A DNA stretch of 64,000 bases from Pontibacter beigongshangensis (GCF_014332515.1 NZ_VFSD01000004.1:124001-188000), one strand, 5' to 3'; shown: positions 8,461 through 17,177, counted from the first letter of the stretch. Notes: a model not told the origin generated them from the sequence alone. Translations and numbers: made by a program.

Positions 8461-9168
8461 ATGAGAAAACTATTGATTGCCGTTTTTGCACTCTTTGCAG
8501 CAACCACAACCTCTTTTGCCCAGGAAACTGCCGAGCAGCCAAACCCAAGCGTGCTGCCCATGTTCGGCAACATCCCCAAAACAGAAGCAGAGCAGATCAA
8601 AGACCAGAAATTCCTCTCCAGTTGCGACAACAGCTTTAGCACCCGCCAGGAGGCCAGCCAGTTTTTCATGAACCGTGGCTGGGAGTATTTTAACGAGGGG
8701 CAGGTAGACACGGCCGTATACCGCTTTAACCTGGCCTGGCTCCTGAACCCCAACAATGCCAACACATATTGGGCGTTCGGGCTGGTAACATTCGGCCAGG
8801 GCAAGTTAAGCGAATCGATAGGCTATTATGAGAAGGCGCTGGCAATTGAGCCTAAAAACTCCCTGATGCTTTCTGATATCGCCTCTTCCTACCTGGCGCT
8901 GCACGAGGCCGAACAGAAAAAGAGCAAGAAGAAAAAAACCTTCAAGAAAGTTGTGGAATACACTTCCAAAGCCCTGGAAGCAGACTCATCCAATGCTTTT
9001 GCCTTGTACACCATGTCTAAGGTTAAATACCAGGAGAAGAAGTACGAAGACGCCTGGGCTTACCTACACAAGGGTCGTGAGCAGAACGTAGCCAACATCG
9101 ACTTTGTTTACCTCACCAACCTGATGGCCGAGATGCCAGACCCAAAAGGCTTCTTCAAAAACAATTAA
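8461..9168 (+). CDS. TPR-repeat periplasmic/secreted protein, paralogue of preceding gene
   Basis: A 235-residue protein with a Sec signal peptide (MRKLLIAVFALFAATTTSFA) but no lipobox Cys, followed by TPR motifs (KLSESIGYYEKALAIEP, KKVVEYTSKALEADSSNAFA, KYEDAWAYLHKG) and a Lys-rich loop (KKSKKKKTFKK). It shares its core and its PDPKGF end with the lipoprotein upstream. The likely arrangement is one membrane-anchored and one soluble version of the same scaffold. It is followed by a strong terminator. An AATATTTG at 8390-8397, one mismatch from the Bacteroidetes -7 element, could be its own promoter. Confidence 0.82.
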   Translation: MRKLLIAVFALFAATTTSFAQETAEQPNPSVLPMFGNIPKTEAEQIKDQKFLSSCDNSFSTRQEASQFFMNRGWEYFNEGQVDTAVYRFNLAWLLNPNNANTYWAFGLVTFGQGKLSESIGYYEKALAIEPKNSLMLSDIASSYLALHEAEQKKSKKKKTFKKVVEYTSKALEADSSNAFALYTMSKVKYQEKKYEDAWAYLHKGREQNVANIDFVYLTNLMAEMPDPKGFFKNN

Positions 9169-9187
9169 CTACCCGCTGAGTTTACAG

Positions 9188-9237
9188 CCGACAAAAAAAG
9201 AGACGCACCCCACCGGTAGCGTCTCTTTTTTTGTCGG
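9188..9237 (+). terminator. Intrinsic terminator after TPR gene
   Basis: A perfect 19-bp stem (arms 9188-9206 and 9219-9237, core AGAGACGC/GCGTCTCT) with its T run inside the 3' arm and a 12-base loop. Confidence 0.9.
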
Positions 9238-9458
9238 CACCCGCCCTGCCTTGGAACGGATTTTGTTCGTACTGAGAAGGCTTCACAAAGCGGTCAGCAT
9301 ACATGCCGTAATTGTAAAAAGCAGCAAAACGCTTCTGTTGTTAGAAGGAGGCAGCCTGAAGAAAGTTTCTAATTTTGAATTTAGCAACGTCCTTTAGCAC
9401 TTTACTGTCAACTGCTAAAAAAACATGACTTTCCATTTTCAAACCATTTCAGGATACT

Positions 9459-9466
9459 TATATTTG
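9459..9466 (+). promoter_or_regulatory. Bacteroidetes-type -7 promoter element
   Basis: TATATTTG matches the TAnnTTTG consensus exactly and lies 30 bases before the ATG of the OmpA-family lipoprotein. I do not see a convincing -33 TTTG. Confidence 0.5.
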
Positions 9467-9496
9467 TTTAACTCTTTCGCCTAATCACCATTATTT

Positions 9497-10375
9497 ATGA
9501 AAAACCATTTTTACAGAGCATCCCTGTTTCTATTGGCAGGGTCCCTGTCCTTATCGTCGTGTGTTGTCTCCAAAAAAAAGTATGAAGATCTGCTGTCGCG
9601 CAAAAATGCGCTGGAGGTAGACAAATCGGGCCTGGAAAAGCAGAAGCAGACACTTGAGCAGCAGAAAGCCACTTTGGAGCGTGACAAAGCCAGCCTGGAG
9701 CAGGAGCGCGCTACGCTGGAGCAGCAGAAAAACGAGTACGAGCGCAGCCTGGCGCAGGCCCTGAAGGAAGGAAAAACACTGGGCGAGAACCTGAACATGA
9801 GCAAGACCCAGATCGACCGCCTGAACGCCGACCTGAAAGCCCGTGAGCAGCGCCTGGCCGAGCTGCAGCGCATCCTCGACGAGAAAGACAAAGCCGTAAA
9901 TGCGCTCCGGGCCAAAGTGAGCAGTGCCCTGCTCGGCTTCAACGACAAGGACCTGACCATTAACGTGCGGAACGGCAAGGTGTATGTGTCGCTGGCAGAG
10001 CAGTTGCTGTTCCAGTCCGGCTCCACCAAGGTAGATCCCAAAGGCGTTGACGCTCTTCGTAAGCTCGCCGCTGTGCTGAAAGAGCAGCAGGATGTGAATG
10101 TGCTGGTAGAAGGCCATACTGACGACGTGCCAATAGCCAGAGGAACGGTAGGCATGCAGGACAACTGGGACCTGAGCGTGCTCCGGGCTACGGAGATTAC
10201 CCGCATTTTGGCCAACGCCGGCGTCGACCCGACCCGTGTAACGCCTTCTGGCCGCTCTCTGTACGTGCCTCTGGATGCAACCAAAACAAGGGAAGCCCGC
10301 CAGAAAAACCGCCGCACCGAGATTATCCTCACTCCTAAACTAGATGAACTCTTCCAGATACTGGAAACGACCTGA
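9497..10375 (+). CDS. OmpA-family lipoprotein with coiled coil
   Basis: A 292-residue envelope protein. It has a lipoprotein signal peptide (LFLLAGSLSLSSC) and a long coiled coil at about residues 35-145 with repeated LE-x-(Q/D)-K-x-x-LE heptads. A C-terminal OmpA domain (about 165-285) carries the peptidoglycan-binding pattern VEGHTDDVPI, NWDLSVLRATEI and RQKNRRTEI. It should tether the outer membrane to the cell wall through diaminopimelate binding. Many relatives carry the same KKKYEDL start. A TAnnTTTG promoter lies 30 bases upstream, and two large hairpins follow the gene. Confidence 0.92.
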   Translation: MKNHFYRASLFLLAGSLSLSSCVVSKKKYEDLLSRKNALEVDKSGLEKQKQTLEQQKATLERDKASLEQERATLEQQKNEYERSLAQALKEGKTLGENLNMSKTQIDRLNADLKAREQRLAELQRILDEKDKAVNALRAKVSSALLGFNDKDLTINVRNGKVYVSLAEQLLFQSGSTKVDPKGVDALRKLAAVLKEQQDVNVLVEGHTDDVPIARGTVGMQDNWDLSVLRATEITRILANAGVDPTRVTPSGRSLYVPLDATKTREARQKNRRTEIILTPKLDELFQILETT

Positions 10376-10390
10376 TCATTTATTAATGAC

Positions 10391-10452
10391 AGAGGGAGCG
10401 GATGCGGGAATATGGGCCTGATTTAGCTTATATTCCCGCATCCGCTCCCTCT
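10391..10452. repeat. Perfect 23-bp inverted repeat (large hairpin)
   Basis: The arms 10391-10413 (AGAGGGAGCGGATGCGGGAA plus TAT) and 10430-10452 are perfectly complementary, with a 16-base loop. There is no T run, so it is not a classical terminator. It sits between convergent genes. Confidence 0.85.
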
Positions 10453-10460
10453 GGTACTAT

Positions 10461-10506
10461 TTAACAACAAAGGCCAGCTCCTCACGGTGCTGGCCTTTGT
10501 TGTTAA
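10461..10506. terminator. Bidirectional terminator-like hairpin between ompA-like gene and rluF
   Basis: A perfect 18-bp stem (TTAACAACAAAGGCCAGC, 10461-10478, with 10489-10506) and a 10-base loop. The outer arms are A/T rich on both sides, fitting termination of both convergent genes. Confidence 0.7.
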
Positions 10507-10545
10507 CTCAGGTTCGACTATAACGGTTGGCAGCGATAATAGCAT

Positions 10546-11508
10546 CTACCTTTTCCGCGACCGACCTCTCCCCTTTCCAGCCGTCTCGTGGCGGGAGGTG
10601 CGGCCTGCAGGCTTACCGGCACCGGCATTCTTTGACTTGCCTGCACTACCTGGTCTGCTTGATTTTTCTGAGGCTTTTGCCCCTGCTCTGTTGGGAGCCC
10701 CACTACCCGGCTTCCCTTTTTTAGGCGCTTTCTTTACCGGATGCTGCTGCCCGGCCGCCGCCGTTTTCGTGCCCCCATTTTTAGCGGCGGCGGCCGGCAG
10801 TGTAGATTCGGAATGACTGATCAGCTTAAAAATATTGTCGAGTTCCTGCGGCGTCAGGTCGCGCCAGTCGCCCGTGGGTAGTCCTTTCAGGGTAATGTTC
10901 ATGATCCGGACCCGTTCCAGCCGGGTTACTTCATAGCCAAAGTATTCGCACATTCTGCGGATCTGCCGGTTCAGCCCCTGAATCAGGATGATGCGGAAAA
11001 CATTGGGCCCTTCTTTTGTGACCTCACATTTTTTGGTGGTAGTGCCAAGTATAGGCACGCCACCGGCCATACCCGCTATAAACTGGTCTGTAAGGGGCTT
11101 GTTTACCGTAACCACATATTCCTTCTCGTGCCTGTTGCCTGCCCGCAGAATCTTGTTCACAATATCGCCGTTGCTGGTCAGGAAAATAAGGCCCTGCGAA
11201 TCTTTATCGAGGCGGCCGATAGGGAAAATGCGCTGGCTGTGGTTAATGTACTCTACTATATTGTCTTTCGTGCCCGCTTCTGTGGTGCTTACGATGCCAA
11301 CGGGCTTATTAAAGGCCAGGTATACGGCATCTTCTTCCTTTCTGGGCTCAATGGCATGTCCGTTTACCATCACCACATCTTTGGGCCTGACCTGGTCGCT
11401 GAGGCTGGCCTTCTTGCCATTAATAAGCACATGCCCTTGCTCTATGTATTTGTCGGCCTGCCGTCTGGAGCAGATACCGCTATCGCTTATGTACTTATTT
11501 AACCGCAT
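10546..11508 (-). CDS. rluF: 23S rRNA pseudouridine synthase RluF-like, with basic tail
   Basis: A 320-residue pseudouridine synthase. It has an N-terminal S4 RNA-binding domain (residues 1-60, [20 protein letters not shown]) and a RsuA/RluB/E/F-type catalytic domain with [19 protein letters not shown] containing the catalytic Asp. [14 protein letters not shown] and [18 protein letters not shown] follow E. coli RluF closely. Residues after about 245 form a low-complexity Lys/Ala/Gly/Arg tail, common in Bacteroidetes and probably rRNA-binding. In E. coli RluF modifies U2604 of 23S rRNA. Confidence 0.9.
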   Translation of the reverse strand: MRLNKYISDSGICSRRQADKYIEQGHVLINGKKASLSDQVRPKDVVMVNGHAIEPRKEEDAVYLAFNKPVGIVSTTEAGTKDNIVEYINHSQRIFPIGRLDKDSQGLIFLTSNGDIVNKILRAGNRHEKEYVVTVNKPLTDQFIAGMAGGVPILGTTTKKCEVTKEGPNVFRIILIQGLNRQIRRMCEYFGYEVTRLERVRIMNITLKGLPTGDWRDLTPQELDNIFKLISHSESTLPAAAAKNGGTKTAAAGQQHPVKKAPKKGKPGSGAPNRAGAKASEKSSRPGSAGKSKNAGAGKPAGRTSRHETAGKGRGRSRKR

Positions 11509-12183
11509 TATTATTATAAATTAATTTGTCTGTTACGCTGCTACTAATTCAAAACTATTTTCCACCTTTCTGTTTCTTCCGCATAAGGCCGCATACGCTG
11601 CTGCCATAGCGCCCTCAATACTCTTCATGCCGTTCAAACGCCATGGTTTGATCAGTTGGAGAAGAAGAAAAAGGTTGATAGATAAATTATTCTAATCAAA
11701 AAGGCCCTCCTGAGATCTATTTTGCTGCTGCTGCTCTCCATACATCCTGCAGGCAAATCCAATTTCTGCAAACATTCTGCTTTCATATTTGTATAAAGGT
11801 GAGACTTTAATCTTACAGCCTGGCGCAGGCCAACGAAATGCGCCAGGCCATGTAACTGTAAGAGGAAGATGCCACCTTCCGTTTTAAAGCAACCAGAACC
11901 AAAGAGTATGCTCGTAAAGAAACTAAATCTTATCTACAAAGTAAAAGCCCTTTTTGCCTATCCGGCTTCACCTACAATCTTCAGCACTGACAAATAAAAT
12001 AAATGTCTCAAAATGATGTTATAACTTCATTAATTGACCCAAACGATGGAAACCGGATAAGGCTTTTCTTAACCTACGGCGGCACTCATTCCGTAAGAAG
12101 TAGATTAAATCAAAGAAAGAAAGCCCCATGTAACGATTTTACTTATTAAGTTTACGGTCGGATAGCACCATACACACTAGCAA
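11509..12183. other. Intergenic region between rluF and the mla operon
   Basis: 675 bases between divergent genes. It holds dispersed repeat copy 3 (11684-11735) and a 10-bp GCCTGGCGCA hairpin (11818-11848). Two short ORFs (11869-11997, 42 codons, and 12003-12149, 48 codons) are too small and unsupported to call. Confidence 0.5.
11684..11735 (+). repeat. Dispersed intergenic repeat, copy 3
   Basis: AAATTATTCTAATCAAAAA, GGCCCTCCTGAGATC, then TTTGCTGCTGCTGCTC. It lies between divergent genes. Confidence 0.8.
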
Positions 12184-12996
12184 ATGGATTCAAAAGACAA
12201 CCAAAGCCCTACCAGAACCAGAAAATATGTTCTTACCAGAAGGTTAGACCGCATGTTAATGGAGCTAAGCAGGGTCTATTTTTTTGTGGTCCGTTTTTTT
12301 AAAGAAGTATTTTTCCCGCCTTACGAGTTCAGAGAAATTATAAAGCAGTGCTACGAAGTGGGCGTTCGCTCACTCCCGCTCATTGCCCTGACAGGTTTTA
12401 TTATCGGCATCGTGTTCACCAACCAGTCGCGCCCCTCCCTCTCGGAGTTCGGTGCCACCTCCTGGCTGCCTGCCCTGGTGTCTATTGCCATTGTCAGGGC
12501 GCTGGCCCCTTTGGTAACAGCCATTATTGCAGCAGGCAGGGTGGGTTCGAGCATCGGGGCAGAACTTGGCTCCATGCGCGTAACCGAACAGATCGACGCG
12601 ATGGAGGTGTCGGCCACCAATCCTTTCAAATTTCTGGTGGTGAGCAGGGTGCTGGCCACCACCTTTATGATTCCGACCCTTACCATGTTTACCATGCTCG
12701 TGGCCCTGGCGGGTGCCTACCTGAATGTGCACCAGAACGAGCAGACCAGTTTTGCCACCTTCGTGCAACAGGTATTTAATGCCATGACCTTTCTGGATAT
12801 TTTCTCGGCCATTATTAAAGCCTTTATTTTTGGGTTTACGGTGGGCATGGTAGGCTGCTACAAAGGGTACTTCTCCTCCAAAGGAACAGAGGGAGTAGGC
12901 AAAGCAGCGAACTCCTCGGTGGTAACGGCCATGTTCCTTATTTTTATCGAAGAACTGCTTGCCCTCCAGATCATTAACGCCATAAGAGCATTGTAA
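12184..12996 (+). CDS. mlaE: MlaE-family ABC transporter permease (DUF140)
   Basis: A 270-residue integral membrane protein of the MlaE/DUF140 permease family. It has about five hydrophobic segments and the family blocks LTGFIIGIVFTNQ, VRALAPLVTAIIAAGRVGSS, GAELGSMRVTEQIDAMEV and KAFIFGFTVGMVGCYKGY. With the following ATPase and MCE protein it forms an inner-membrane lipid transporter between the two membranes (Mla-type). It is the first gene of a three-gene operon, with an 11-base gap to mlaF. A 40-residue charged N-terminal extension precedes the first membrane segment. Confidence 0.92.
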   Translation: MDSKDNQSPTRTRKYVLTRRLDRMLMELSRVYFFVVRFFKEVFFPPYEFREIIKQCYEVGVRSLPLIALTGFIIGIVFTNQSRPSLSEFGATSWLPALVSIAIVRALAPLVTAIIAAGRVGSSIGAELGSMRVTEQIDAMEVSATNPFKFLVVSRVLATTFMIPTLTMFTMLVALAGAYLNVHQNEQTSFATFVQQVFNAMTFLDIFSAIIKAFIFGFTVGMVGCYKGYFSSKGTEGVGKAANSSVVTAMFLIFIEELLALQIINAIRAL

Positions 12997-13007
12997 GGCC
13001 TTTTTAA

Positions 13008-13781
13008 ATGAAGAAGAAAATACCTAAAATAGATAAAACCCAAAAAGTTATTGCCATCAAAGGGCTGAAGAAAGCCTTTGATGAATTTGAAGTGCTGCGC
13101 GGGGTGGACCTGGACCTTTACAAAGGCGAAAACCTGGTGGTTTTAGGACGGTCCGGCACCGGCAAGTCGGTGCTGATCAAGATTATCTCGGGCCTGCTGC
13201 GCCCCGACGAGGGGCAGGTGAATGTGCTGGGGCAAGAAGTGAACAGGCTCTCGCAGAAGGAACTGGACAGCCTGCGGCTGAAGATCGGGTTCTCGTTTCA
13301 GAACAGCGCTCTTTACGATAGCATGACGGTGCGCGAAAACCTGGAGTTTCCGCTGATCCGCAACTCCAGGGAGCTTTCCAGAAAAGAGATCAACCGCATT
13401 ATAAACATAGTGCTCGAAGCAGTCGGTCTTTCCCAGACCATCGATCAGATGCCCTCCGAGCTTTCGGGCGGACAGCGCAAACGTATTGGCATTGCCCGAA
13501 CCCTGATCCTGAAGCCCGATATTATGCTCTACGATGAGCCTACTGCCGGACTCGACCCGCTTACCTGCATCGAAATCAACTCGCTCATCAATCAGGTACA
13601 GCGGCGGTTCAACACGTCCTCCATCATTATTACCCACGACCTTACCTGTGCCCGCGCTGTCGGTGACCGGCTGGTCATGCTGCTCGACGGCCAGTTTCAG
13701 CGGCAGGGTACTTTTGAGGAGGTTTTTGACTCGGAGGATGAGCGCGTAAAATCATTTTATAACTACAACTTTATAGACTAA
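13008..13781 (+). CDS. mlaF: MlaF-family ABC transporter ATPase
   Basis: A 257-residue ABC ATPase. Walker A is GRSGTGKS (47-54), the signature is LSGGQRKRIGIARTL, Walker B is IMLYDEPTAGLDP and the switch His is in IIITHDL. The sequence and its position between mlaE and mlaD identify it as the energy subunit of the lipid transporter. Its TAA is immediately followed by the ATG of mlaD. Confidence 0.93.
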   Translation: MKKKIPKIDKTQKVIAIKGLKKAFDEFEVLRGVDLDLYKGENLVVLGRSGTGKSVLIKIISGLLRPDEGQVNVLGQEVNRLSQKELDSLRLKIGFSFQNSALYDSMTVRENLEFPLIRNSRELSRKEINRIINIVLEAVGLSQTIDQMPSELSGGQRKRIGIARTLILKPDIMLYDEPTAGLDPLTCIEINSLINQVQRRFNTSSIIITHDLTCARAVGDRLVMLLDGQFQRQGTFEEVFDSEDERVKSFYNYNFID

Positions 13782-14780
13782 ATGAGTGCTGCAGAAAATA
13801 AACGTTCCGTGATGGTTGGCATCTTTGTGCTGCTGGGCATCATTATATTTGTGATAGGCATTTTTACCCTGGCAGGGCAACAGAAACGCTTCATTAACAG
13901 CATCAGCCTGCATGCCGTGTTCGATGATGTGGCTGGCCTGAAGCCTGGGAACAACGTCTGGTTCTCCGGGGTAAAGATCGGAACGGTGAAAGAGATAAGA
14001 TTTGCCGGAGAATCGCAGGTGGAAATAAGCCTGAACATCCAGGCCGACGTGCAGCAGTTCGTCCGCCGAGATGCCCGGGTCAGGATCAGCTCCGAAAGCC
14101 TTATCGGCAACCGGATTCTGGAGATCTACGGTGGCTCGCCTCAGGCTCCACCGGTACAGGAAGGCGACGTGCTGCAGTCTGAGAACCCGCTTAATACCGA
14201 CGACCTGATGGTGACGCTGCAGGAAAACAACAAGAACCTGGTATCGATCACCTCCGATTTTAAGGAGCTGAGCTCTAAACTGGTAAACGGGGAGGGAACC
14301 GTAGGCGCTATGCTCACAGACTCTACACTGGCCAACAACTTCCGGAACATAGTAGCGAGCCTGCAGCAAACATCTGCCAATACCGTACGGGCTTCCCGGT
14401 CGCTGAACCAGTTCACGGCCACGCTCAACACCAAAGACGGCCTGATAAACGAACTTGCCACCGATACCTCTGTATTCCGGCAGTTACAGGCCTCGGTAGC
14501 GCAGCTGCAGCAGGCCACCAGCTCTGCCACGGCCATCACCAACAACCTGCAGGAGGCAAGCAGCCAGCTGACCAACGGCAACAATGCTGCCGGCGTGATC
14601 CTGAACGACCCGGAGTTTGCGAACAGGTTAAAAGCAACCATGCAAAACCTGGAGACCAGCACCGAGAAATTTGACCAGAACATGGAGGCGCTGCAGCACA
14701 ACTTTCTGCTCAGAGGCTTCTTTAAGCGCCAGGCCAAAGAGGAGGCAAAGCAAGAACAGGAGCAGGAGGCACAGCCGTAA
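13782..14780 (+). CDS. mlaD: MlaD/MCE-domain lipid transport protein
   Basis: A 332-residue protein with one N-terminal transmembrane anchor (about residues 9-30, MVGIFVLLGIIIFVIGIFTL). An MCE domain (about 37-115: VFDDVAGLKPGNNVWFSGVKIGTV and RISSESLIGNRILEI) follows, then a long helical tail rich in Gln, Ser and Thr. MCE proteins form periplasmic hexamers that carry phospholipid between the membranes. No MlaC or MlaB gene follows, as is common in Bacteroidetes. A strong terminator closes the operon. Confidence 0.92.
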   Translation: MSAAENKRSVMVGIFVLLGIIIFVIGIFTLAGQQKRFINSISLHAVFDDVAGLKPGNNVWFSGVKIGTVKEIRFAGESQVEISLNIQADVQQFVRRDARVRISSESLIGNRILEIYGGSPQAPPVQEGDVLQSENPLNTDDLMVTLQENNKNLVSITSDFKELSSKLVNGEGTVGAMLTDSTLANNFRNIVASLQQTSANTVRASRSLNQFTATLNTKDGLINELATDTSVFRQLQASVAQLQQATSSATAITNNLQEASSQLTNGNNAAGVILNDPEFANRLKATMQNLETSTEKFDQNMEALQHNFLLRGFFKRQAKEEAKQEQEQEAQP

Positions 14781-14798
14781 AAGCCTGTATGAAGACAA

Positions 14799-14840
14799 AC
14801 AGAGCCTGCAGCAATCAAATGCTGCAGGCTCTGTTTTTTA
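14799..14840 (+). terminator. Intrinsic terminator of the mlaEFD operon
   Basis: A perfect 15-bp stem (14799-14813 and 14820-14834, core AGAGCCTGCAGCA) with a six-base loop and a run of T. Confidence 0.92.
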
Positions 14841-14990
14841 TTGCCAAGCTCTTGTTTGTCAGGTTGAGACTATGGTTTTGATAAAGTCGGGCATCCAAAG
14901 AAATATTGATGCCCCATCATAAGTGCTGAACAATTTAGATTTTTAGCTCTGAATAAAAGCATCAGCCAATAAAATCAGTAGCACACAATC

Positions 14991-15048
14991 GAATTACCCT
15001 AATGAAAAAGGCCCTCCAGAGGCTGACAGCCTGCCGGAAGGCCTTCTC
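14991..15048 (+). repeat. Dispersed intergenic repeat, copy 4 (degenerate, terminator-like)
   Basis: GAATTACCCTAATGAAAAA then GGCCCTCCAGAGGC. The CTG end is replaced by a sequence that makes an AAGGCC/GGCCTT hairpin. It lies between convergent genes and may terminate the HIT gene. Confidence 0.6.
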
Positions 15049-15072
15049 GCTGTTTATTTGCAGGGAAAGTGG

Positions 15073-15474
15073 TCAGCCTTTGGCGTAAGCCGCCCTGATC
15101 TTTTGGAGCACTTCTACAAACTCCTCTTTGCTGAATTGTTGCTTGTTGGCAAAGTTCATGTCCTGCATGCTGTTGAGCGGGATCAGGTGCACGTGGGCAT
15201 GGGGCACCTCCAGCCCTACCACGGCCACTCCGATGCGCTTGCAGGGCACCGCTTTTTCTATGGCAGCGGCCACTTTCTTGGAGAAAAGCATCAGCCCGGC
15301 ATATAGCTCATCGTCCAGATCGAAAATATAATCGATCTGTTGCTTCGGCACCACCAGGGTGTGGCCTTTCGTAGTCGGGAACACATCCAGGAAAGCCAGG
15401 TAACGGTCGTCCTCAACAATTTTGTAGGCAGGGATTTCGCCGTTTACTATTTTAGTGAAGATAGAGGCTGCCAT
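15073..15474 (-). CDS. HIT-family (histidine triad) protein
   Basis: A 133-residue histidine-triad nucleotide-binding protein. The triad H-x-H-x-H is at residues 92-96 (PHAHVHLIPL), and the N-terminal SIFTKIVNGEIPAYKIVEDD is the standard HIT start. Family members hydrolyse nucleoside 5'-phosphoramidates and similar adenosine nucleotides in the cytoplasm. It follows greA by four bases on the same strand, so the two form an operon. Confidence 0.93.
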   Translation of the reverse strand: MAASIFTKIVNGEIPAYKIVEDDRYLAFLDVFPTTKGHTLVVPKQQIDYIFDLDDELYAGLMLFSKKVAAAIEKAVPCKRIGVAVVGLEVPHAHVHLIPLNSMQDMNFANKQQFSKEEFVEVLQKIRAAYAKG

Positions 15475-15478
15475 GGTC

Positions 15479-15952
15479 TTATCGGCTTATTTCCAGCACC
15501 TCGAACTGCAGCTTACCAGCAGGAACCGTGATCTCAGCAATATCGCCCACCGATTTCCCCAACAGGCCTTTGCCGATGGGTGACTTCACAGAGATTTTGC
15601 CTGCTGCCAGATCTGCTTCTTCCTCTGCCACCAGCGTGTAATCCATCACCATGTTATTTTTAGTGTTCTTGATCTTTACTTTCGACAGGATCAGGGCCTT
15701 GCTCATGTCCATGTGCGTTTCGTCGATAAGCCGGGCATTGCCTACCACCTCTTCCAGTTTGGCAATTTTAAGTTCCAGGTGCCCCTGGGCATCCTTGGCC
15801 GCATCATACTCTGCATTCTCGCTCAGGTCGCCTTTGTCGCGTGCTTCTGCCAGCTGTCGTGCTACTTCAGACCGGCCCTTTGTCTTCAACTCTGCCAGTT
15901 CATCCTTTAGTTTCTGTAAACCTTCGGCAGTGTAATAAGAAATGTTGCTCAT
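15479..15952 (-). CDS. greA: Transcription elongation factor GreA
   Basis: A 157-residue GreA. The N-terminal coiled coil (residues 1-75) ends in the acidic tip with DLSENAEYDAAK, which reaches into the RNA polymerase secondary channel. The C-terminal FKBP-like domain has KISVKSPIGKGLLGKSVGD. It stimulates cleavage of backtracked transcripts. The gene has a leader of about 200 bases with a promoter (16162-16195) and a terminator-like hairpin (15980-16020) just before the start codon, suggesting attenuation. Confidence 0.95.
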   Translation of the reverse strand: MSNISYYTAEGLQKLKDELAELKTKGRSEVARQLAEARDKGDLSENAEYDAAKDAQGHLELKIAKLEEVVGNARLIDETHMDMSKALILSKVKIKNTKNNMVMDYTLVAEEEADLAAGKISVKSPIGKGLLGKSVGDIAEITVPAGKLQFEVLEISR

Positions 15953-15969
15953 AATAGTTCTTCTGTTTA

Positions 15970-16020
15970 AAACACAAAAACAAAAAGAACGGCTATGGCA
16001 TGCATAACCGTTCTTTTTGT
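15970..16020 (-). terminator. Terminator-like hairpin in the greA leader
   Basis: An 18-bp stem with one G-T pair (15980-15997 and 16003-16020, core AAAAAGAACGG) and a five-base loop. On the minus strand it is followed by a T-rich stretch, 18 bases before the greA ATG. It could end transcripts from the upstream dehydrogenase gene or attenuate greA. Confidence 0.75.
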
Positions 16021-16161
16021 AAGTATATGTTGTTTGTTAATTCAATCTATCAAAAAAACAGCAGCATGGCTGGCTCTTAAGCGCTACCGATTGTCTGTTG
16101 GCTACTGTTCTGCTTCTGCTAAAAATTAGTTTTGATGTTCCACTTTTACTGCAGACTTGGG

Positions 16162-16195
16162 CAAATATAGCAATTTTTTAAATACGCCCCCCAAA
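16162..16195 (-). promoter_or_regulatory. greA: Candidate greA promoter
   Basis: On the minus strand TTTG, a 22-base spacer and TATATTTG match the Bacteroidetes -33 (TTTG) and -7 (TAnnTTTG) elements. The predicted start lies about 200 bases before greA. Confidence 0.55.
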
Positions 16196-16226
16196 CTGAC
16201 GACAATAAAATTTGAACGACCATTAA

Positions 16227-17177
16227 TTAACCCGGCAGCAGCAGCTGCTTAATTTTGGCAGCGAGCGCCTCATTTATTTTGCGATAAGACTCATGGGTCC
16301 AGCCAGCAATATGAGGCGTGAGCACAACATGTTGCGCCCTGCGCAGATAGTCGAATTCCTGTTGCTGTCGCTCAGTCAGGGTTTGTAGCTTCTCGTTTTC
16401 CAGCACGTCGAGCGCGGCCCCCTTCAGCTGCCCCTGCTGCAGGTGCTGCACCAGCGCCGACTGGTCCACCACTTCTCCCCTGGACGTGTTGACGAACCAG
16501 ATTTTTTTTCTAAAACCGCTGAAGAAGGCCTCGTTGGCAAAGTGCCTGTTCTCAGTGAAGTACGGGATGTGCAGGCTCACAATGTCAGCCTCGGCCTGAA
16601 TTTCTTCCAGGGTGGCGCTGATAGCAGGAGCACCTATTTTGTGCGGTGCGTAACAGTCGTGAGCTAAAAGACGGCAGCCAAAACCCATCAGTATACGACC
16701 AAAGCTCTGCCCCATGTTTCCATAGCCGATTATCCCGACGGTTTTGCCGCCTATCTCCTCCCCCCTGTTTTCCTCGCGTAGCCATACCTGCTCCCGGACC
16801 TGCCCGTCGCTGCGGACAATGCTCCGCATCAGCGCCAGCAGCATGCCCAGGGCATGCTCTCCTACCGCTTCACGGTTGCCTTCGTTGGCGCCCAGCACAG
16901 CGATGCCCATCTGCTCCAGCTTTTCTACCTCTATGTTGTCCAGGCCTGCACCGGCACGAGCAACAAACCGCAGTTTTCTGGCTGTCGCCACTGTTTCGGG
17001 GGTAATGCGCATCTTGCTCCGCACAATCAGCCCGTCGAAATCCTGCAGAGCAGCCGGCACTTCTTCCGGCTTTATTCCAGGCCTGTAATCTGCCGCAACG
17101 CCAATAGCCTCTAACAATCCGGAAATGCTCGGATGCATTTCATCAATAATCAGGCAACGAAAAGTGGTGATTGACAT
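16227..17177 (-). CDS. D-isomer-specific 2-hydroxyacid dehydrogenase (phosphoglycerate dehydrogenase-like)
   Basis: A 316-residue NAD-dependent 2-hydroxyacid dehydrogenase. The Rossmann motif is GIIGYGNMG (148-156). Substrate-binding VARAGAGLDNIE, the catalytic Arg in VNTSRGEVVD, the Glu in ALDVLENEK and the His in TPHIAGWTHES are all present. It resembles the short SerA/GyaR class without an ACT domain, so it could oxidise 3-phosphoglycerate or reduce another 2-oxoacid. No serine pathway gene lies nearby to decide. It is monocistronic. Confidence 0.9.
   Translation of the reverse strand: MSITTFRCLIIDEMHPSISGLLEAIGVAADYRPGIKPEEVPAALQDFDGLIVRSKMRITPETVATARKLRFVARAGAGLDNIEVEKLEQMGIAVLGANEGNREAVGEHALGMLLALMRSIVRSDGQVREQVWLREENRGEEIGGKTVGIIGYGNMGQSFGRILMGFGCRLLAHDCYAPHKIGAPAISATLEEIQAEADIVSLHIPYFTENRHFANEAFFSGFRKKIWFVNTSRGEVVDQSALVQHLQQGQLKGAALDVLENEKLQTLTERQQQEFDYLRRAQHVVLTPHIAGWTHESYRKINEALAAKIKQLLLPG

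Larger units (their letters stand above)
9169..9496. other. Intergenic region before ompA-like gene
   Basis: 328 bases. It contains the terminator of the TPR gene, a TTTCTAATTTTGAATTT tract near 9365-9382 that is shared with other gaps, and the promoter candidate of the OmpA-family gene. There is no gene. Confidence 0.6.

Noticed and set aside
11869-12149. Two short plus-strand ORFs (42 and 48 codons) upstream of mlaE
   Set aside because: No family resemblance, no clear start signal and composition like the surrounding non-coding DNA.
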